Numbered from the stretch's first letter, positions 7,238 to 15,276 are shown. The stretch is DNA of 21,759 bases from an uncultured Oceanospirillaceae bacterium (GCA_937974825.1 CALJVD010000183.1:1-21759); one strand, 5' to 3'. Notes: generated from the letters alone by a model not told the origin. Made by a program: numbers and translations.

Positions 7238-8599
7238 ATGACTATGACTGAATTACTATCTCCTGCTGGTACGCTTCGTAATATGGAATACGCATTCGCC
7301 TACGGTGCGGATGCGGTCTATGCGGGTCAGCCGCGTTACAGTTTGCGTGTACGTAATAACGACTTTACCTTAGACAACTTAGCTTACGGTATTGAACGAG
7401 CGCACGCGTTAAACAAAAAGCTGTACGTGGTTAGCAACATTGCTCCACACAACAGTAAAATCGGCACCTACCTAAAAGATATTCAGCCGGTCATAGAAAT
7501 GAAGCCCGATGCACTTATCATGTCTGATCCTGGGCTAATCATGATGGTTAAAGACCGTTGGCCCGATCAAGTGATTCATTTATCGGTACAAGCCAACGTT
7601 GTTAACTATGCCACCGTTGAGTTTTGGCGCCGCCAAGGCATCAGCCGTATTATTTTATCGCGCGAACTCTCTCTCAACGAAGTGGCTGATATTCGTGAAA
7701 AAAGCCCAGAAATGGAACTTGAAGTTTTCGTTCATGGCGCACTTTGCATGGCGTATTCAGGTCGTTGTTTACTGTCAGGCTACATGAACCACCGTGACGC
7801 CAACCAAGGTTCCTGCACTAATGCTTGTCGTTGGAAGTACGATGCGCACGAAGCCACGGAAACCGACTCAGGCGACTACGTCCCTAAAGGCGTTGAAGAA
7901 TTCGACCCTAACGCTGTAGAGCCTACATTAGGCGTTGGCGCCCCTACCGATAAAGTATTTTTGCTACAAGAAGGTAACCGTCCTAACGAGTACATGCCAA
8001 CCTTTGAAGACGAGCACGGTACCTACATTATGAACTCGCGCGACCTACGCGCCATTCAACACGTTGAACAACTCATTAAAATGGGCGTTCACTCATTAAA
8101 AATTGAAGGTCGTACTAAATCGCATTACTACGTTGCACGTACTACTCAGGCGTACCGAAAAGCCATTGATGACGCCATTAGAGGCGACTCATTCGATAAA
8201 GGCTTAATGGATGTACTAGAAAACATGTCTAACCGCGGTTATACCGAAGGGTTTTTCCGTCGACACGTACATGATGAATACCAGAACTACGAGCGTGGTC
8301 ATTCCATCAGCACCAAACAACAATTTGTTGCTGAAGTAGACCAAGACCTAGGCGACAGTTTACTACTGAATGTAAAAAACCGTTTTGAAGTGGGTGACAG
8401 CTTAGAGCTAATGACTCCAAGCGGTAACATTCCCTTTAACTTAGGCGAATTAGTTGACCAACACGACCGTCCACGTCAGGATGCGCCTGGTTCAGGCTTT
8501 GTTGTTAAAATTAAAAAGCCTGAAGGCTGCCCTACTACGGATTTCACTAAATCCTTACTTATTAGAAACTTACCCAATCAAATAATTGCCCATGACTAA
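7238..8599 (+). CDS. trhP: tRNA U34 hydroxylase TrhP (peptidase U32 family, YegQ)
   Basis: The protein matches E. coli YegQ/TrhP along its whole length (453 aa, near-identical length). Blocks include ELLSPAGTLRNMEYAFAYGA, QPRYSLRVRNNDF, HLSVQAN and SLKIEGRTKSHYYVART. TrhP hydroxylates uridine at tRNA wobble position 34 and depends on prephenate. The four conserved iron-sulfur cysteines are present at C170, C177, C193 and C197 (in HGALCMAYSGRCLLSGY and NQGSCTNACRW). Three in-frame ATGs exist (7232, 7238, 7244). 7238 gives the family length, while a GGGT six bases before 7244 would favour that one. The last eight bases overlap the start of rluA. Confidence 0.95.
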   Translation: MTMTELLSPAGTLRNMEYAFAYGADAVYAGQPRYSLRVRNNDFTLDNLAYGIERAHALNKKLYVVSNIAPHNSKIGTYLKDIQPVIEMKPDALIMSDPGLIMMVKDRWPDQVIHLSVQANVVNYATVEFWRRQGISRIILSRELSLNEVADIREKSPEMELEVFVHGALCMAYSGRCLLSGYMNHRDANQGSCTNACRWKYDAHEATETDSGDYVPKGVEEFDPNAVEPTLGVGAPTDKVFLLQEGNRPNEYMPTFEDEHGTYIMNSRDLRAIQHVEQLIKMGVHSLKIEGRTKSHYYVARTTQAYRKAIDDAIRGDSFDKGLMDVLENMSNRGYTEGFFRRHVHDEYQNYERGHSISTKQQFVAEVDQDLGDSLLLNVKNRFEVGDSLELMTPSGNIPFNLGELVDQHDRPRQDAPGSGFVVKIKKPEGCPTTDFTKSLLIRNLPNQIIAHD

Positions 8600-9218
8600 A
8601 TTTCCTCTGCCAGAAGTCCTGTTTGTCGATGATCAAATTATCGTCATAAACAAACCAGCGGGGTTACTCAGTGTCCCGGGCTTATATAACAAAGACTGTG
8701 CCGTTAGCCGCTTAGAGAAAGAGTACGGTGAGTTATTTATTATTCATCGTCTAGATCAAGATACCTCTGGCATCATGGTTTATGCACGCAATAAGCAAGC
8801 ATTAACTTTTATCCAGCAGCAGTTTGAAAAGCAGAAAACACGCAAGGTATACGAGTGCTTAGTGATTGGTAAATTACGCGGCACTAATGGTTGTGTAAAC
8901 CTACCCATCTGCGTTGACTGGCCCAACCGTCCTTTGCAAAAAATCAGTCATACTGATGGCCGTTATGCGCTAACACGCTGGAAACGTCTTGAGCAAAACG
9001 ATACGCAAACACGTGTAGAGCTCTACCCACAAACCGGGCGCTCTCACCAGTTACGTATTCATATGCTTAACTTAGGACACGCCATTGTTGGCGATCCCTT
9101 CTATGCGCCAGAAAGCGCGAAAGAAAACAATCGATTGATGCTTCACGCTCGCGAGTTAGACTTTAACCACCCAGCGACCAACGAGCGTATGGAATTTAAG
9201 CTGGCTGCTCCTTTTTAA
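8592..9218 (+). CDS. rluA: RNA pseudouridine synthase RluA
   Basis: A 208-aa RluA-type pseudouridine synthase without an S4 domain, like E. coli RluA (219 aa), which makes Psi746 in 23S rRNA and Psi32 in several tRNAs. Motifs are NKPAGLLSVPG, HRLDQDTSG with catalytic Asp55, the RluA-like DWPNRPLQK, TGRSHQLRIHM and GHAIVGDPFYA. The ATG at 8592 lies inside the end of trhP (ATGACTAA, eight-base overlap). No independent ribosome site is visible, so translation is probably coupled to trhP. An in-frame TTG at 8586 is a less likely start. The stop codon sits within a short hairpin shared with the convergent gene. Confidence 0.92.
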   Translation: MTKFPLPEVLFVDDQIIVINKPAGLLSVPGLYNKDCAVSRLEKEYGELFIIHRLDQDTSGIMVYARNKQALTFIQQQFEKQKTRKVYECLVIGKLRGTNGCVNLPICVDWPNRPLQKISHTDGRYALTRWKRLEQNDTQTRVELYPQTGRSHQLRIHMLNLGHAIVGDPFYAPESAKENNRLMLHARELDFNHPATNERMEFKLAAPF

Positions 9219-9223
9219 GGAGC
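9207..9223. terminator. Short hairpin at the convergent rluA / DUF1461 junction
   Basis: GCTCCTT and AAGGAGC form a perfect 7-bp stem with a three-base loop, spanning the rluA stop codon and touching the stop of the minus-strand gene. On the plus strand it is followed by TATTTAAA, a weak U-tract; there is none on the minus strand. It is plausible as a terminator for rluA but not strong. Confidence 0.4.
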
Positions 9224-9951
9224 TATTTAAACTGCAGAGACTTAAATAAGTAAGTAAACAGCAGTAGCAGCAACCCAAATAAGATTAAAGCACCCGTAAC
9301 AATCGCAATGGCTATGCCACCAAACAAATCGGGCGCTTTCATCATGGTGCTCATCAGTGATTCTTGATAATAAAAGAACCATTGATGACCATCAGGAAAC
9401 ACCCAGATATGCATTTGATAAAACACTTCTTTAGGCCCTATCACTAGCACCATCGCTAGCAGAAAAGCCACCATCAACGACAAGCAAATCAACTGAACTT
9501 TAAATTGTGGTTTGCGTTTGGTTTTGAATAAATACGCACACAACAAAGCAGTAACAAGCAGTATGAAAATCGCTGCGGCTCTCAGGGTATCGATAAGATT
9601 AGCCACATCTTGTAGATGCACAACCTCAGCCCGATGCAGCAAGGGTTTTACCACCCCGTTCACTTTGAATTGAATATCCGCCAAGCCGCTACCATGACTA
9701 TGAACAGCGGCACTGATTTGATTAAAAAGAGATACGTGCTCTTGCTTAGATAATTGGTCTAACCCAAGAATAAATTGATTTTGCGGAGCAAATTTATCGA
9801 TATGGGCACCAATCTCATACACATCATAAAAAAGGTCGTAACCATAGTGCACCGCAGCATTTGCCCACCAGCTTAAAGCCAAACTGCTTAGCAAGATTCC
9901 CCATAAAGCTATAAACCAAACAAACTGAGTACGCAGATCTTTATTAATCAT
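9223..9951 (-). CDS. Integral membrane protein, DUF1461 / TIGR01906-like
   Basis: 242 aa with one N-terminal transmembrane segment (about 10-31), a periplasmic loop of about 90 residues, then three more spans (about 125-145, 152-172 and 212-236). The loop before the last span contains QMHIWVFPDGHQWFFYYQES, resembling the H-x-FP-x-x-W region of the DUF1461 (TIGR01906) family. Function is unknown for that family. Its start overlaps the end of the upstream alpha/beta hydrolase gene by eight bases, so it is the last gene of the long minus-strand run. The family assignment is from memory of the pattern and should be treated as probable. Confidence 0.75.
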   Translation of the reverse strand: MINKDLRTQFVWFIALWGILLSSLALSWWANAAVHYGYDLFYDVYEIGAHIDKFAPQNQFILGLDQLSKQEHVSLFNQISAAVHSHGSGLADIQFKVNGVVKPLLHRAEVVHLQDVANLIDTLRAAAIFILLVTALLCAYLFKTKRKPQFKVQLICLSLMVAFLLAMVLVIGPKEVFYQMHIWVFPDGHQWFFYYQESLMSTMMKAPDLFGGIAIAIVTGALILFGLLLLLFTYLFKSLQFK

Positions 9952-10789
9952 GCTGCAAAAACTCTTTGATATGCATGGCCACTTGTGGTGCAGAGCTGGC
10001 TTCTAAATGAAAATGATGCCGCCCCTCTACTGTTTTTATCGTTGCATCAGCAATATGCTTAGATCGTTGATCAAGATACGCTTGTGTCACCATGCCCTGC
10101 TCGGCACGAATAGCCAACACGGGAGCTACTAACGCCTGTAAAATGCTTTCTAATTGATCTTCTGTAAAACGTACAAGTGAGGGTAATCGCAGACGTGGAT
10201 CGGTGCGCCATTTCCATCCTTGATCACATAATATTAAATTACGCTCGACTATGTTTCTTAAGTGCTCTTCAGGAATAGCATTATCGCCACGTTGTCGCAC
10301 CGCCAATGCTTGATCAACACTGCTATAAGTAGATGATGTTTTTAACGTCGCAGTTAAGCCCTGACGTAGCTGTGATGCTACTTGGCTTGCTGGGGTTGTT
10401 AGGGGACCTAAGCTATCTAAAGCGATATAACCTAAAACTTGCTCTGAAAGAACAGCAGCAATAAGCATTGCAATACCAGTGCCTAGCGAATGCCCTAGTA
10501 CATAAAACGAGCGGTCTTTGAGTAAAGAGTGAGTATTAATGGCCTCTAGAATGGGTGGCACATAAGCCCAAATAAGATAACTGCTCCCAGCACCTAACCA
10601 AGCAGAGTGCCCATGCCCAGGCAGGTCGATAGATAACACTGCATAGTCGTTTAAATACGATGCTAGAACTTCAAAACTAGCGGCATTATCTAGCCAGCCA
10701 TGAAACGCTAATATCAACGGCTTGTCTGGCTCGCCATAGAGAATCGCACCAAGATCCCCAATGGATGTTGCTAGGGTTATTTCTTTCAT
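9944..10789 (-). CDS. Alpha/beta hydrolase (serine hydrolase-like)
   Basis: 281 aa with a complete alpha/beta-hydrolase layout: oxyanion loop HGWLDN at 30-35, SIDLPGHGHS at 53-62, the nucleophile elbow GHSLG with Ser101, and a C-terminal catalytic His in the GRHHFHLE segment. It has no signal peptide, so it is cytoplasmic. HGWLDN with LPGHG is typical of the MhpC/serine-hydrolase-like group; the substrate cannot be inferred. Its ATG overlaps the stop of the preceding hydrolase (ATGA), and its end overlaps the DUF1461-type gene by eight bases. Confidence 0.88.
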   Translation of the reverse strand: MKEITLATSIGDLGAILYGEPDKPLILAFHGWLDNAASFEVLASYLNDYAVLSIDLPGHGHSAWLGAGSSYLIWAYVPPILEAINTHSLLKDRSFYVLGHSLGTGIAMLIAAVLSEQVLGYIALDSLGPLTTPASQVASQLRQGLTATLKTSSTYSSVDQALAVRQRGDNAIPEEHLRNIVERNLILCDQGWKWRTDPRLRLPSLVRFTEDQLESILQALVAPVLAIRAEQGMVTQAYLDQRSKHIADATIKTVEGRHHFHLEASSAPQVAMHIKEFLQHD

Positions 10790-11577
10790 AAAGAAAGCTC
10801 TGATAATGAATTTATAATGGTTTGTGCTGTTTCTTCAGGATACTCCAAAGGAAACATATGCGTTCCTGGAAGCCAATGTACTTTCATACCTAATTTTTTA
10901 CGCATACGAGCGGCTTGCTTAGGTTTTAGTATCGTACTTTCTTTGCCACCAATAGCGACCGCGGGCACCGGTAACGGTTTACGCAACACACAATCATCAG
11001 GAATAGTACGATAAATTTTCATTTCAACGCTAGGATCAAAATGTAAACGTAACCCTTCGTCAAAGGGCTGAGTGCCATAGCGTACATAATGCTCTAAACA
11101 ACGAGGATCGAACTGTTTCATCAATCGTTTGGCTTTAAAATACTCAATCGCCTCTTCTTCGTTCGACCAAATAGATCGTCGTCCATCGGTACGAGCCGCG
11201 GGTGTAAAACGATCCATCATGCCTAATAGTTTAATCAACTTTAGACCACTGGCTTCTATAGGACTAAGCGCCGGCACATCAAGAATAACCACAGCCTTGA
11301 CTAAATCAGGACGTTTAACCGCCAGGCGCATACTTAAAATCCCCCCTAGTGAGTGCCCAACAGCAATCACCGGCTCGCTATAACTTTTCTCAAAGTGCTC
11401 TGTCATTTCGCGCTCAAGCAATGGCCAATTATTGGTCACAGGGAATTCTGGGTGATGACCAATACGGTCAGTCCAACGTACATCGTAACGCTCAGATAAG
11501 GCGTTGAATAAAACTTGGTAACTGCCACCTGGAAATCCATTGGCATGAGAAAAGTGTAATATTGACTTAGTTGTCAT
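10786..11577 (-). CDS. Alpha/beta hydrolase
   Basis: 263 aa. HFSHANGFPGGSY near the N-terminus forms the oxyanion region, GHSLGG carries nucleophile Ser76, and PGTHMFPLEYPE near residue 241 carries the likely catalytic His. It has no signal peptide. The HANGFP signature is typical of a subgroup of proteobacterial alpha/beta hydrolases of unknown substrate, different from the neighbour at 9944-10789, so the two are probably not recent duplicates. The start lies 25 bases after the sixA stop, with an AGGG upstream. It belongs to the same minus-strand run. Confidence 0.88.
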   Translation of the reverse strand: MTTKSILHFSHANGFPGGSYQVLFNALSERYDVRWTDRIGHHPEFPVTNNWPLLEREMTEHFEKSYSEPVIAVGHSLGGILSMRLAVKRPDLVKAVVILDVPALSPIEASGLKLIKLLGMMDRFTPAARTDGRRSIWSNEEEAIEYFKAKRLMKQFDPRCLEHYVRYGTQPFDEGLRLHFDPSVEMKIYRTIPDDCVLRKPLPVPAVAIGGKESTILKPKQAARMRKKLGMKVHWLPGTHMFPLEYPEETAQTIINSLSELSL

Positions 11578-11602
11578 TGTTCTTAGCCCTACCGTATTTT
11601 TA

Positions 11603-12061
11603 TTATTCTGCTAAGACTGGGTACCAAACATGTTGCACTGTCATGCACCCAACAGCGGCGATATCGCCTTCCAGCAACCAGCACTCTGCAGGGGACCAAG
11701 GCTGGTCAAAGCACCGCCCCTCCACTAACCAAGAAGCAAGATGACCAACCAATGGTAAATGAGAGACCAGTATTAAGTCATCAGAGACTGTGCTGAGTTG
11801 ATCTATTAAGCACTTTGCGTCTGCGTCCGGCGTTAAATCTTGCCAAGTTTCTACGGATAACCCGCATTCCTTAGCAATGATATTAGCGGTTTGTTGCGCT
11901 CTTATATAGGGGCTTGCAATTAAACGAGGTTTTTTAGGAAACTGACCAACCAACCATTGGCCAGCTATCTTGGCTTGATGACGACCATCAGCCGTTAATT
12001 GTCGTGCAGGGTCAGGCGAGGTAAAGCTCGCTGAGCCATGCCTGACAATACATAATTTCAC
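11603..12061 (-). CDS. sixA: Phosphohistidine phosphatase SixA
   Basis: 152 aa, a small histidine-phosphatase-superfamily enzyme. It has RHG at 7-9 with catalytic His8, SPYIRAQQTA with Arg54, and SHLPLVGHL with His101. The HLPLVG block is the SixA signature. E. coli SixA removes phosphate from phosphohistidine (first shown on the ArcB HPt domain, later linked to the nitrogen phosphotransferase system). The start codon is GTG, overlapping the stop of the DUF4389-type gene as GTGA; purine-rich sequence precedes it. It lies downstream of gpsA in the run. Confidence 0.9.
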   Translation of the reverse strand: MKLCIVRHGSASFTSPDPARQLTADGRHQAKIAGQWLVGQFPKKPRLIASPYIRAQQTANIIAKECGLSVETWQDLTPDADAKCLIDQLSTVSDDLILVSHLPLVGHLASWLVEGRCFDQPWSPAECWLLEGDIAAVGCMTVQHVWYPVLAE

Positions 12062-12348
12062 TTTTCTTCTTCCGTTTCTAGCCTTGGCCAGTCTTGGAAT
12101 GGATAAGGCTTGGCTTCATTAACATTGGTTAAGAAGAAAGTAATTTGTTGTAGGTACAGACCTAACGAGGCACCAAACTTAACCAACGATGGGTGTGGGC
12201 TACCAGTAATAAGTGTGTATAACCATTGTCCTAACGTTGCCAACAGCAAAACGATATCAAGTAATCGATATACAAAGAAAAACATAACAACAAATAAAGT
12301 TCTTATCCAAAAAGAGTCGGATGTAACGGTTTCTTTAAACTTATTCAT
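12058..12348 (-). CDS. Small membrane protein, DUF4389-like
   Basis: About 96 aa from the ATG at 12348 (MNKFKETVTSDSFWIRTLFV). The frame stays open to 12411, but those extra codons lie inside the end of gpsA. It has one or two hydrophobic helices (about 14-46), then a soluble tail with LQQITFFLTNVNEAKPYPF and an acidic end. This matches the DUF4389 pattern, a family often seen near gpsA/sixA in pseudomonad-type genomes; its function is unknown. It starts 13 bases after the gpsA stop with a weak ribosome site, and its stop overlaps the sixA GTG. Confidence 0.75.
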   Translation of the reverse strand: MNKFKETVTSDSFWIRTLFVVMFFFVYRLLDIVLLLATLGQWLYTLITGSPHPSLVKFGASLGLYLQQITFFLTNVNEAKPYPFQDWPRLETEEEK

Positions 12349-12361
12349 AGCTTCACTTATA

Positions 12362-13387
12362 TTAAATTTCGTAACGAGGTAAGGCGAACTCAACATCAGA
12401 CGTGTGTTCACCCGTCATTAGGCTCTGAGCGACTTGCTTAGCTTCAGCGCCATTAAACAACACTTCATACGCCCCCATTACTAGAGGCATATATATATCA
12501 AGCTCGATAGCTTTTTCCCTGACATAGCGCAAGGTATTAACACCTTCTGCAACTTCGCCAAGTTCTTCTATCGCTTCTTCTAAGGTTTTGCCGCTACCTA
12601 TGGCTAAACCCACTCGGTAGTTACGGCTTAATGGTGACATACAGGTCACTACAAGGTCACCAATCCCAGCCATCCCTAAAAACGTTAGCGGGTTAGCACC
12701 TAGAGTCACTGCAAAACGGCTCATTTCTGCTAATGAACGCGTAATAATCATACTCTTAGTATTTTCACCCATACCCAGCGCTGCCACAAAGCCAGATACT
12801 ATGGCGTAAATGTTTTTCAACGCACCGCCAAGCTCCACCCCATATAGGTCATTAGACGCATAAATACGGAAATACGAGCAACTCAAAGCACTTTGAATTT
12901 CACGGCGGATATCAGCATCTTCACAAGCCACCACACTGCCGGCTAGTTCGCGGCGTGCAATTTCTTTAGCAAGGTTAGGGCCACTTAAAACAGCAATAGG
13001 ATTGTTCGGGCATACTTCTCGTATCACCTGACTCATAAGCAAGAAGCGCTCGTGCTCAATGCCTTTAGTGGTTGTGAGTAAGACTTGCTCAGGTTTAAGT
13101 GCTGAGGCAATGCTTTCCATAACCTCTCGTACCGAACTACTAGGTACTGAGATAACAACAATATCGGCATCTAAGATGCTGGCGTGAATATCGGTCGTGG
13201 CCGTTAAACTAGGATTTAGCTTAACGCCTGGTAAATATCTTGGATTTTCATGCTGGCTATTAATGGATTCTGCGGTTTCTGCGTTACGCATCCACTGTAC
13301 GGTCTGAATATCATTGTCTGCCATTATGTTGGCGACCACAGTGCCAAAGCTTCCCCCACCGATAACGGCTGCTTTTTTAAAGCCCAT
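12362..13387 (-). CDS. gpsA: Glycerol-3-phosphate dehydrogenase [NAD(P)+] GpsA
   Basis: 341 aa. Makes sn-glycerol 3-phosphate from dihydroxyacetone phosphate, feeding phospholipid synthesis in the cytoplasm. The Rossmann motif GGGSFG is at residues 10-15. TTKGIE (K108), SGPNLAKEIA and the catalytic-region Lys191 in GALKNIYAI all match the family, and the length is usual. GGAGG lies five bases upstream of the ATG, one of the best ribosome sites in the window. It follows the STAS gene by 13 bases, so its expression is probably shared with the rssBC-like pair. Confidence 0.96.
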   Translation of the reverse strand: MGFKKAAVIGGGSFGTVVANIMADNDIQTVQWMRNAETAESINSQHENPRYLPGVKLNPSLTATTDIHASILDADIVVISVPSSSVREVMESIASALKPEQVLLTTTKGIEHERFLLMSQVIREVCPNNPIAVLSGPNLAKEIARRELAGSVVACEDADIRREIQSALSCSYFRIYASNDLYGVELGGALKNIYAIVSGFVAALGMGENTKSMIITRSLAEMSRFAVTLGANPLTFLGMAGIGDLVVTCMSPLSRNYRVGLAIGSGKTLEEAIEELGEVAEGVNTLRYVREKAIELDIYMPLVMGAYEVLFNGAEAKQVAQSLMTGEHTSDVEFALPRYEI

Positions 13388-13400
13388 GTTTCCTCCGGTT

Positions 13401-13898
13401 TTACTGGTTGTGACTTTCAGCTTCTAATGAATTGACTAAATCCTGAAACTCACTTTTATTCTTGTCGTTTAAACTCATCAAAACACGATGCGCTTCGATA
13501 ACTTGTTGGCGCCCTTCTTCCTCATTGATTTCATCGGTGATCCACTCTTCATATTCAAAATTATTTTTGAACGGTTCATGGATAAGATGGAAAACTTGCT
13601 CAAACCCCATGCTTTTTAATAAGCGAGTAATTGAGGCCACTGGGCTAACAATGGTTGGAGTTATATTAAAACGTTCGCGACTTAAGATAGACACCTTTGC
13701 TAACTGGCCAAGGGTAGTGCTATCAATCGCCTCAGCTTTAGATAAGTCTATGATTATATTCTTAAAGTTAGGCGTGGAAAGTATTTCATTTAGGTAGTCA
13801 TCCAGACCGCCACAAAGATTTAAACGAATATCGCCACTTAACTTAATAACGTGAGTACCTTCATAAAAGGCAACTTGAATATTTCCTGAACAACCCAT
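13401..13898 (-). CDS. rssC: STAS-domain anti-sigma factor antagonist, RssC-like
   Basis: 165 aa. A STAS domain covers about residues 5-110, with the phosphorylatable-serine motif DSTTLG (Ser60, Thr61). SGDIRLNLCGGLDDYL, LAKVSILSR and ITRLLKSMGFEQVF follow the pattern of the Pseudomonas RssC anti-sigma factor antagonist as I recall it. The C-terminal helical extension (about 115-165, with EAHRVLMSLND) is also shared with that subfamily. Its partner phosphatase is encoded two bases upstream, so the pair should form a partner switch in which dephosphorylated STAS protein captures a target. The symbol is by similarity, and the target here is unknown. Confidence 0.85.
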   Translation of the reverse strand: MGCSGNIQVAFYEGTHVIKLSGDIRLNLCGGLDDYLNEILSTPNFKNIIIDLSKAEAIDSTTLGQLAKVSILSRERFNITPTIVSPVASITRLLKSMGFEQVFHLIHEPFKNNFEYEEWITDEINEEEGRQQVIEAHRVLMSLNDKNKSEFQDLVNSLEAESHNQ

Positions 13899-13900
13899 AG

Positions 13901-15064
13901 CTAACCTCTCGCAATAGCTACCATGGTAATATCATCCAAGATTTCTACATCTTGCTCTAAGTTGAAATGCTCAGTCAAAGTACGCAATCGACCCCCACTT
14001 CGTTCTACCAGTGTTTTGAGCTGTTGCTCTTTATCAACACCGTCTTTATTCATCATTTCTAGAATTCCATCTGAAAACAGCAACAATCGAAAGTTTTCAG
14101 GTAACTGACACTCATAGGTGTTGAAATTAGCTTCGGCAAACAGCCCTACTGCCATTCCCTGCCCTTCTAGGTATTGCGCTTGTTTATCGCTGTAAAGAAT
14201 GGGCATAGGCAAATGACCGCCAACGCTGTACCGCAAGGTTAAAGTATTAGTGTCTATTACACCATAAAACATGGTGGCATACTTATCTAAGTGTGACGAC
14301 TCAAGATCGGTATTAATAAACGAAAGAACCTCTGCCGGCTTTAAAATATCTGTATTTTCTTTACGTACATAAGCACGCCTAAACTGATCCACCAGCTTTT
14401 TAATAAGAATAGTCACAAAGGCTGAAGAGGCACCATGGCCGGATACGTCGGCAATATAGAAACCTACTTGGTAATCCGATATTTTAAAATAATCTAAAAT
14501 ATCGCCACTTAAAAATAAGGCAGGCACCACTAAGTGCTTAAATTCTAAACCTTGTAGGTTAAAGGGTTTAGGCTGCAAACGAACTTGAATTTCACGACCC
14601 GCTAAGTGGTCATTACGCAACTCATTAAGCCTATTACTAAGCTCGCTGTTGGTTTCTTCGAGGTACTTCTGGTAGGTCTCATTCTCGGCTTCTAATTGCG
14701 CTAGCTGCAGCGCTTTAGCCACAACGTGAAGAATGATTTCAGCGCTCGCCCAAGGGTGTATAAAGTAGTCATCTATGCCGTTAGTGAGCGCATCTAAAAC
14801 AACCGAGCAGCCAGTGTCTTGCTTCACCTTCACTATCACAGGAGCGTAAGGCAGATAACGTCTTAACTGATTAAGCAGATCTGGATTTTCTGTCAATAAG
14901 CTCAGCGCACAGATGAGAGCATCAATAGAATTCGTTTCAACCTGAGCCAGCAAATCATCTAGATTACTAGCGACCAGCACTTTGTAACCATTCTGTTGCA
15001 AAAGACCGGCTATTTGCTGACGAACTATTTTGTCTTCATCAATGACCAGCACAGTTGCGGCCAT
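13901..15064 (-). CDS. rssB: RssB-like protein: degenerate receiver plus PP2C/SpoIIE phosphatase
   Basis: 387 aa in three parts: a receiver-like domain (about 4-120), a probable coiled coil (about 118-152) and a PP2C-type SpoIIE phosphatase domain (about 160-387). Phosphatase metal residues are present: D188 (SGD), D206 (ADVSGHG), D332 (FSDGILE) and D378 (LDDITMV). The receiver keeps the acidic cluster D9-E10-D11 but has Ala53 (codon GCG at 14906-14908) where the phosphoacceptor Asp should be. It also has Val80 for the usual Thr/Ser and His103 for the conserved Lys. The phosphatase probably acts on the STAS protein encoded just downstream. GGGAG precedes the ATG by six bases. The symbol is by similarity to the Pseudomonas RssB/RssC pair. 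Confidence 0.85.
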   Translation of the reverse strand: MAATVLVIDEDKIVRQQIAGLLQQNGYKVLVASNLDDLLAQVETNSIDALICALSLLTENPDLLNQLRRYLPYAPVIVKVKQDTGCSVVLDALTNGIDDYFIHPWASAEIILHVVAKALQLAQLEAENETYQKYLEETNSELSNRLNELRNDHLAGREIQVRLQPKPFNLQGLEFKHLVVPALFLSGDILDYFKISDYQVGFYIADVSGHGASSAFVTILIKKLVDQFRRAYVRKENTDILKPAEVLSFINTDLESSHLDKYATMFYGVIDTNTLTLRYSVGGHLPMPILYSDKQAQYLEGQGMAVGLFAEANFNTYECQLPENFRLLLFSDGILEMMNKDGVDKEQQLKTLVERSGGRLRTLTEHFNLEQDVEILDDITMVAIARG

Positions 15065-15173
15065 TTCTAACTCCCGTAATCGATCGTTGTGCGAACACTA
15101 AAGCTAATTGCTTTTTGATGCAATCATTTCCTGCCCCAGTGTCTGCAACTCCAACAACCCTATTGTGGTTTAA

Positions 15174-15187
15174 GGCTTAGATAAGCC
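15174..15187. repeat. Short perfect palindrome between cysB and the rssB-like gene
   Basis: GGCTTAGATAAGCC has 6-bp arms around two bases, in the 207-bp gap upstream of the rssB-like gene. It could be an operator or a small hairpin (GGCTT/AAGCC with a 4-base loop). I see no convincing -35/-10 pair for the rssB-like gene nearby. Confidence 0.3.
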
Positions 15188-15210
15188 GCTATTTTAAAGC
15201 ATTCACATAC

Positions 15211-15247
15211 GAAAAAGGTCTGTTTTATAGACTTATAAAACAGACCT
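15211..15247 (-). terminator. Intrinsic terminator of cysB
   Basis: A perfect 14-bp stem (AGGTCTGTTTTATA at 15216-15229 against its complement at 15234-15247) with a four-base loop, followed on the minus strand by a run of Ts (15212-15216). It lies 25 bases downstream of the cysB stop codon and separates cysB from the rssB-like gene. This is the clearest terminator in the window. Confidence 0.9.
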
Positions 15248-15251
15248 ATCC

Positions 15252-15276
15252 ACTAGTATTAATGACAGATACTAGT
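15252..15276. repeat. Inverted repeat overlapping the cysB stop codon
   Basis: ACTAGTAT (15252-15259) and ATACTAGT (15269-15276) form 8-bp arms around nine bases. The right arm contains the cysB stop codon. It lies directly before the terminator and may stabilise the mRNA 3' end; it has no U-tract of its own. Confidence 0.45.

Noticed and set aside
9944..11577. Recent tandem duplication of the two alpha/beta hydrolases
   Set aside because: Beyond the GHSLG elbow their sequences and oxyanion loops (HGWLDN versus HANGFP) differ, so they are separate subfamilies.
12110..12382. 90-codon plus-strand frame opposite the DUF4389-like gene
   Set aside because: Antisense to a gene that fits the operon with overlapping stop and start; no motif seen.
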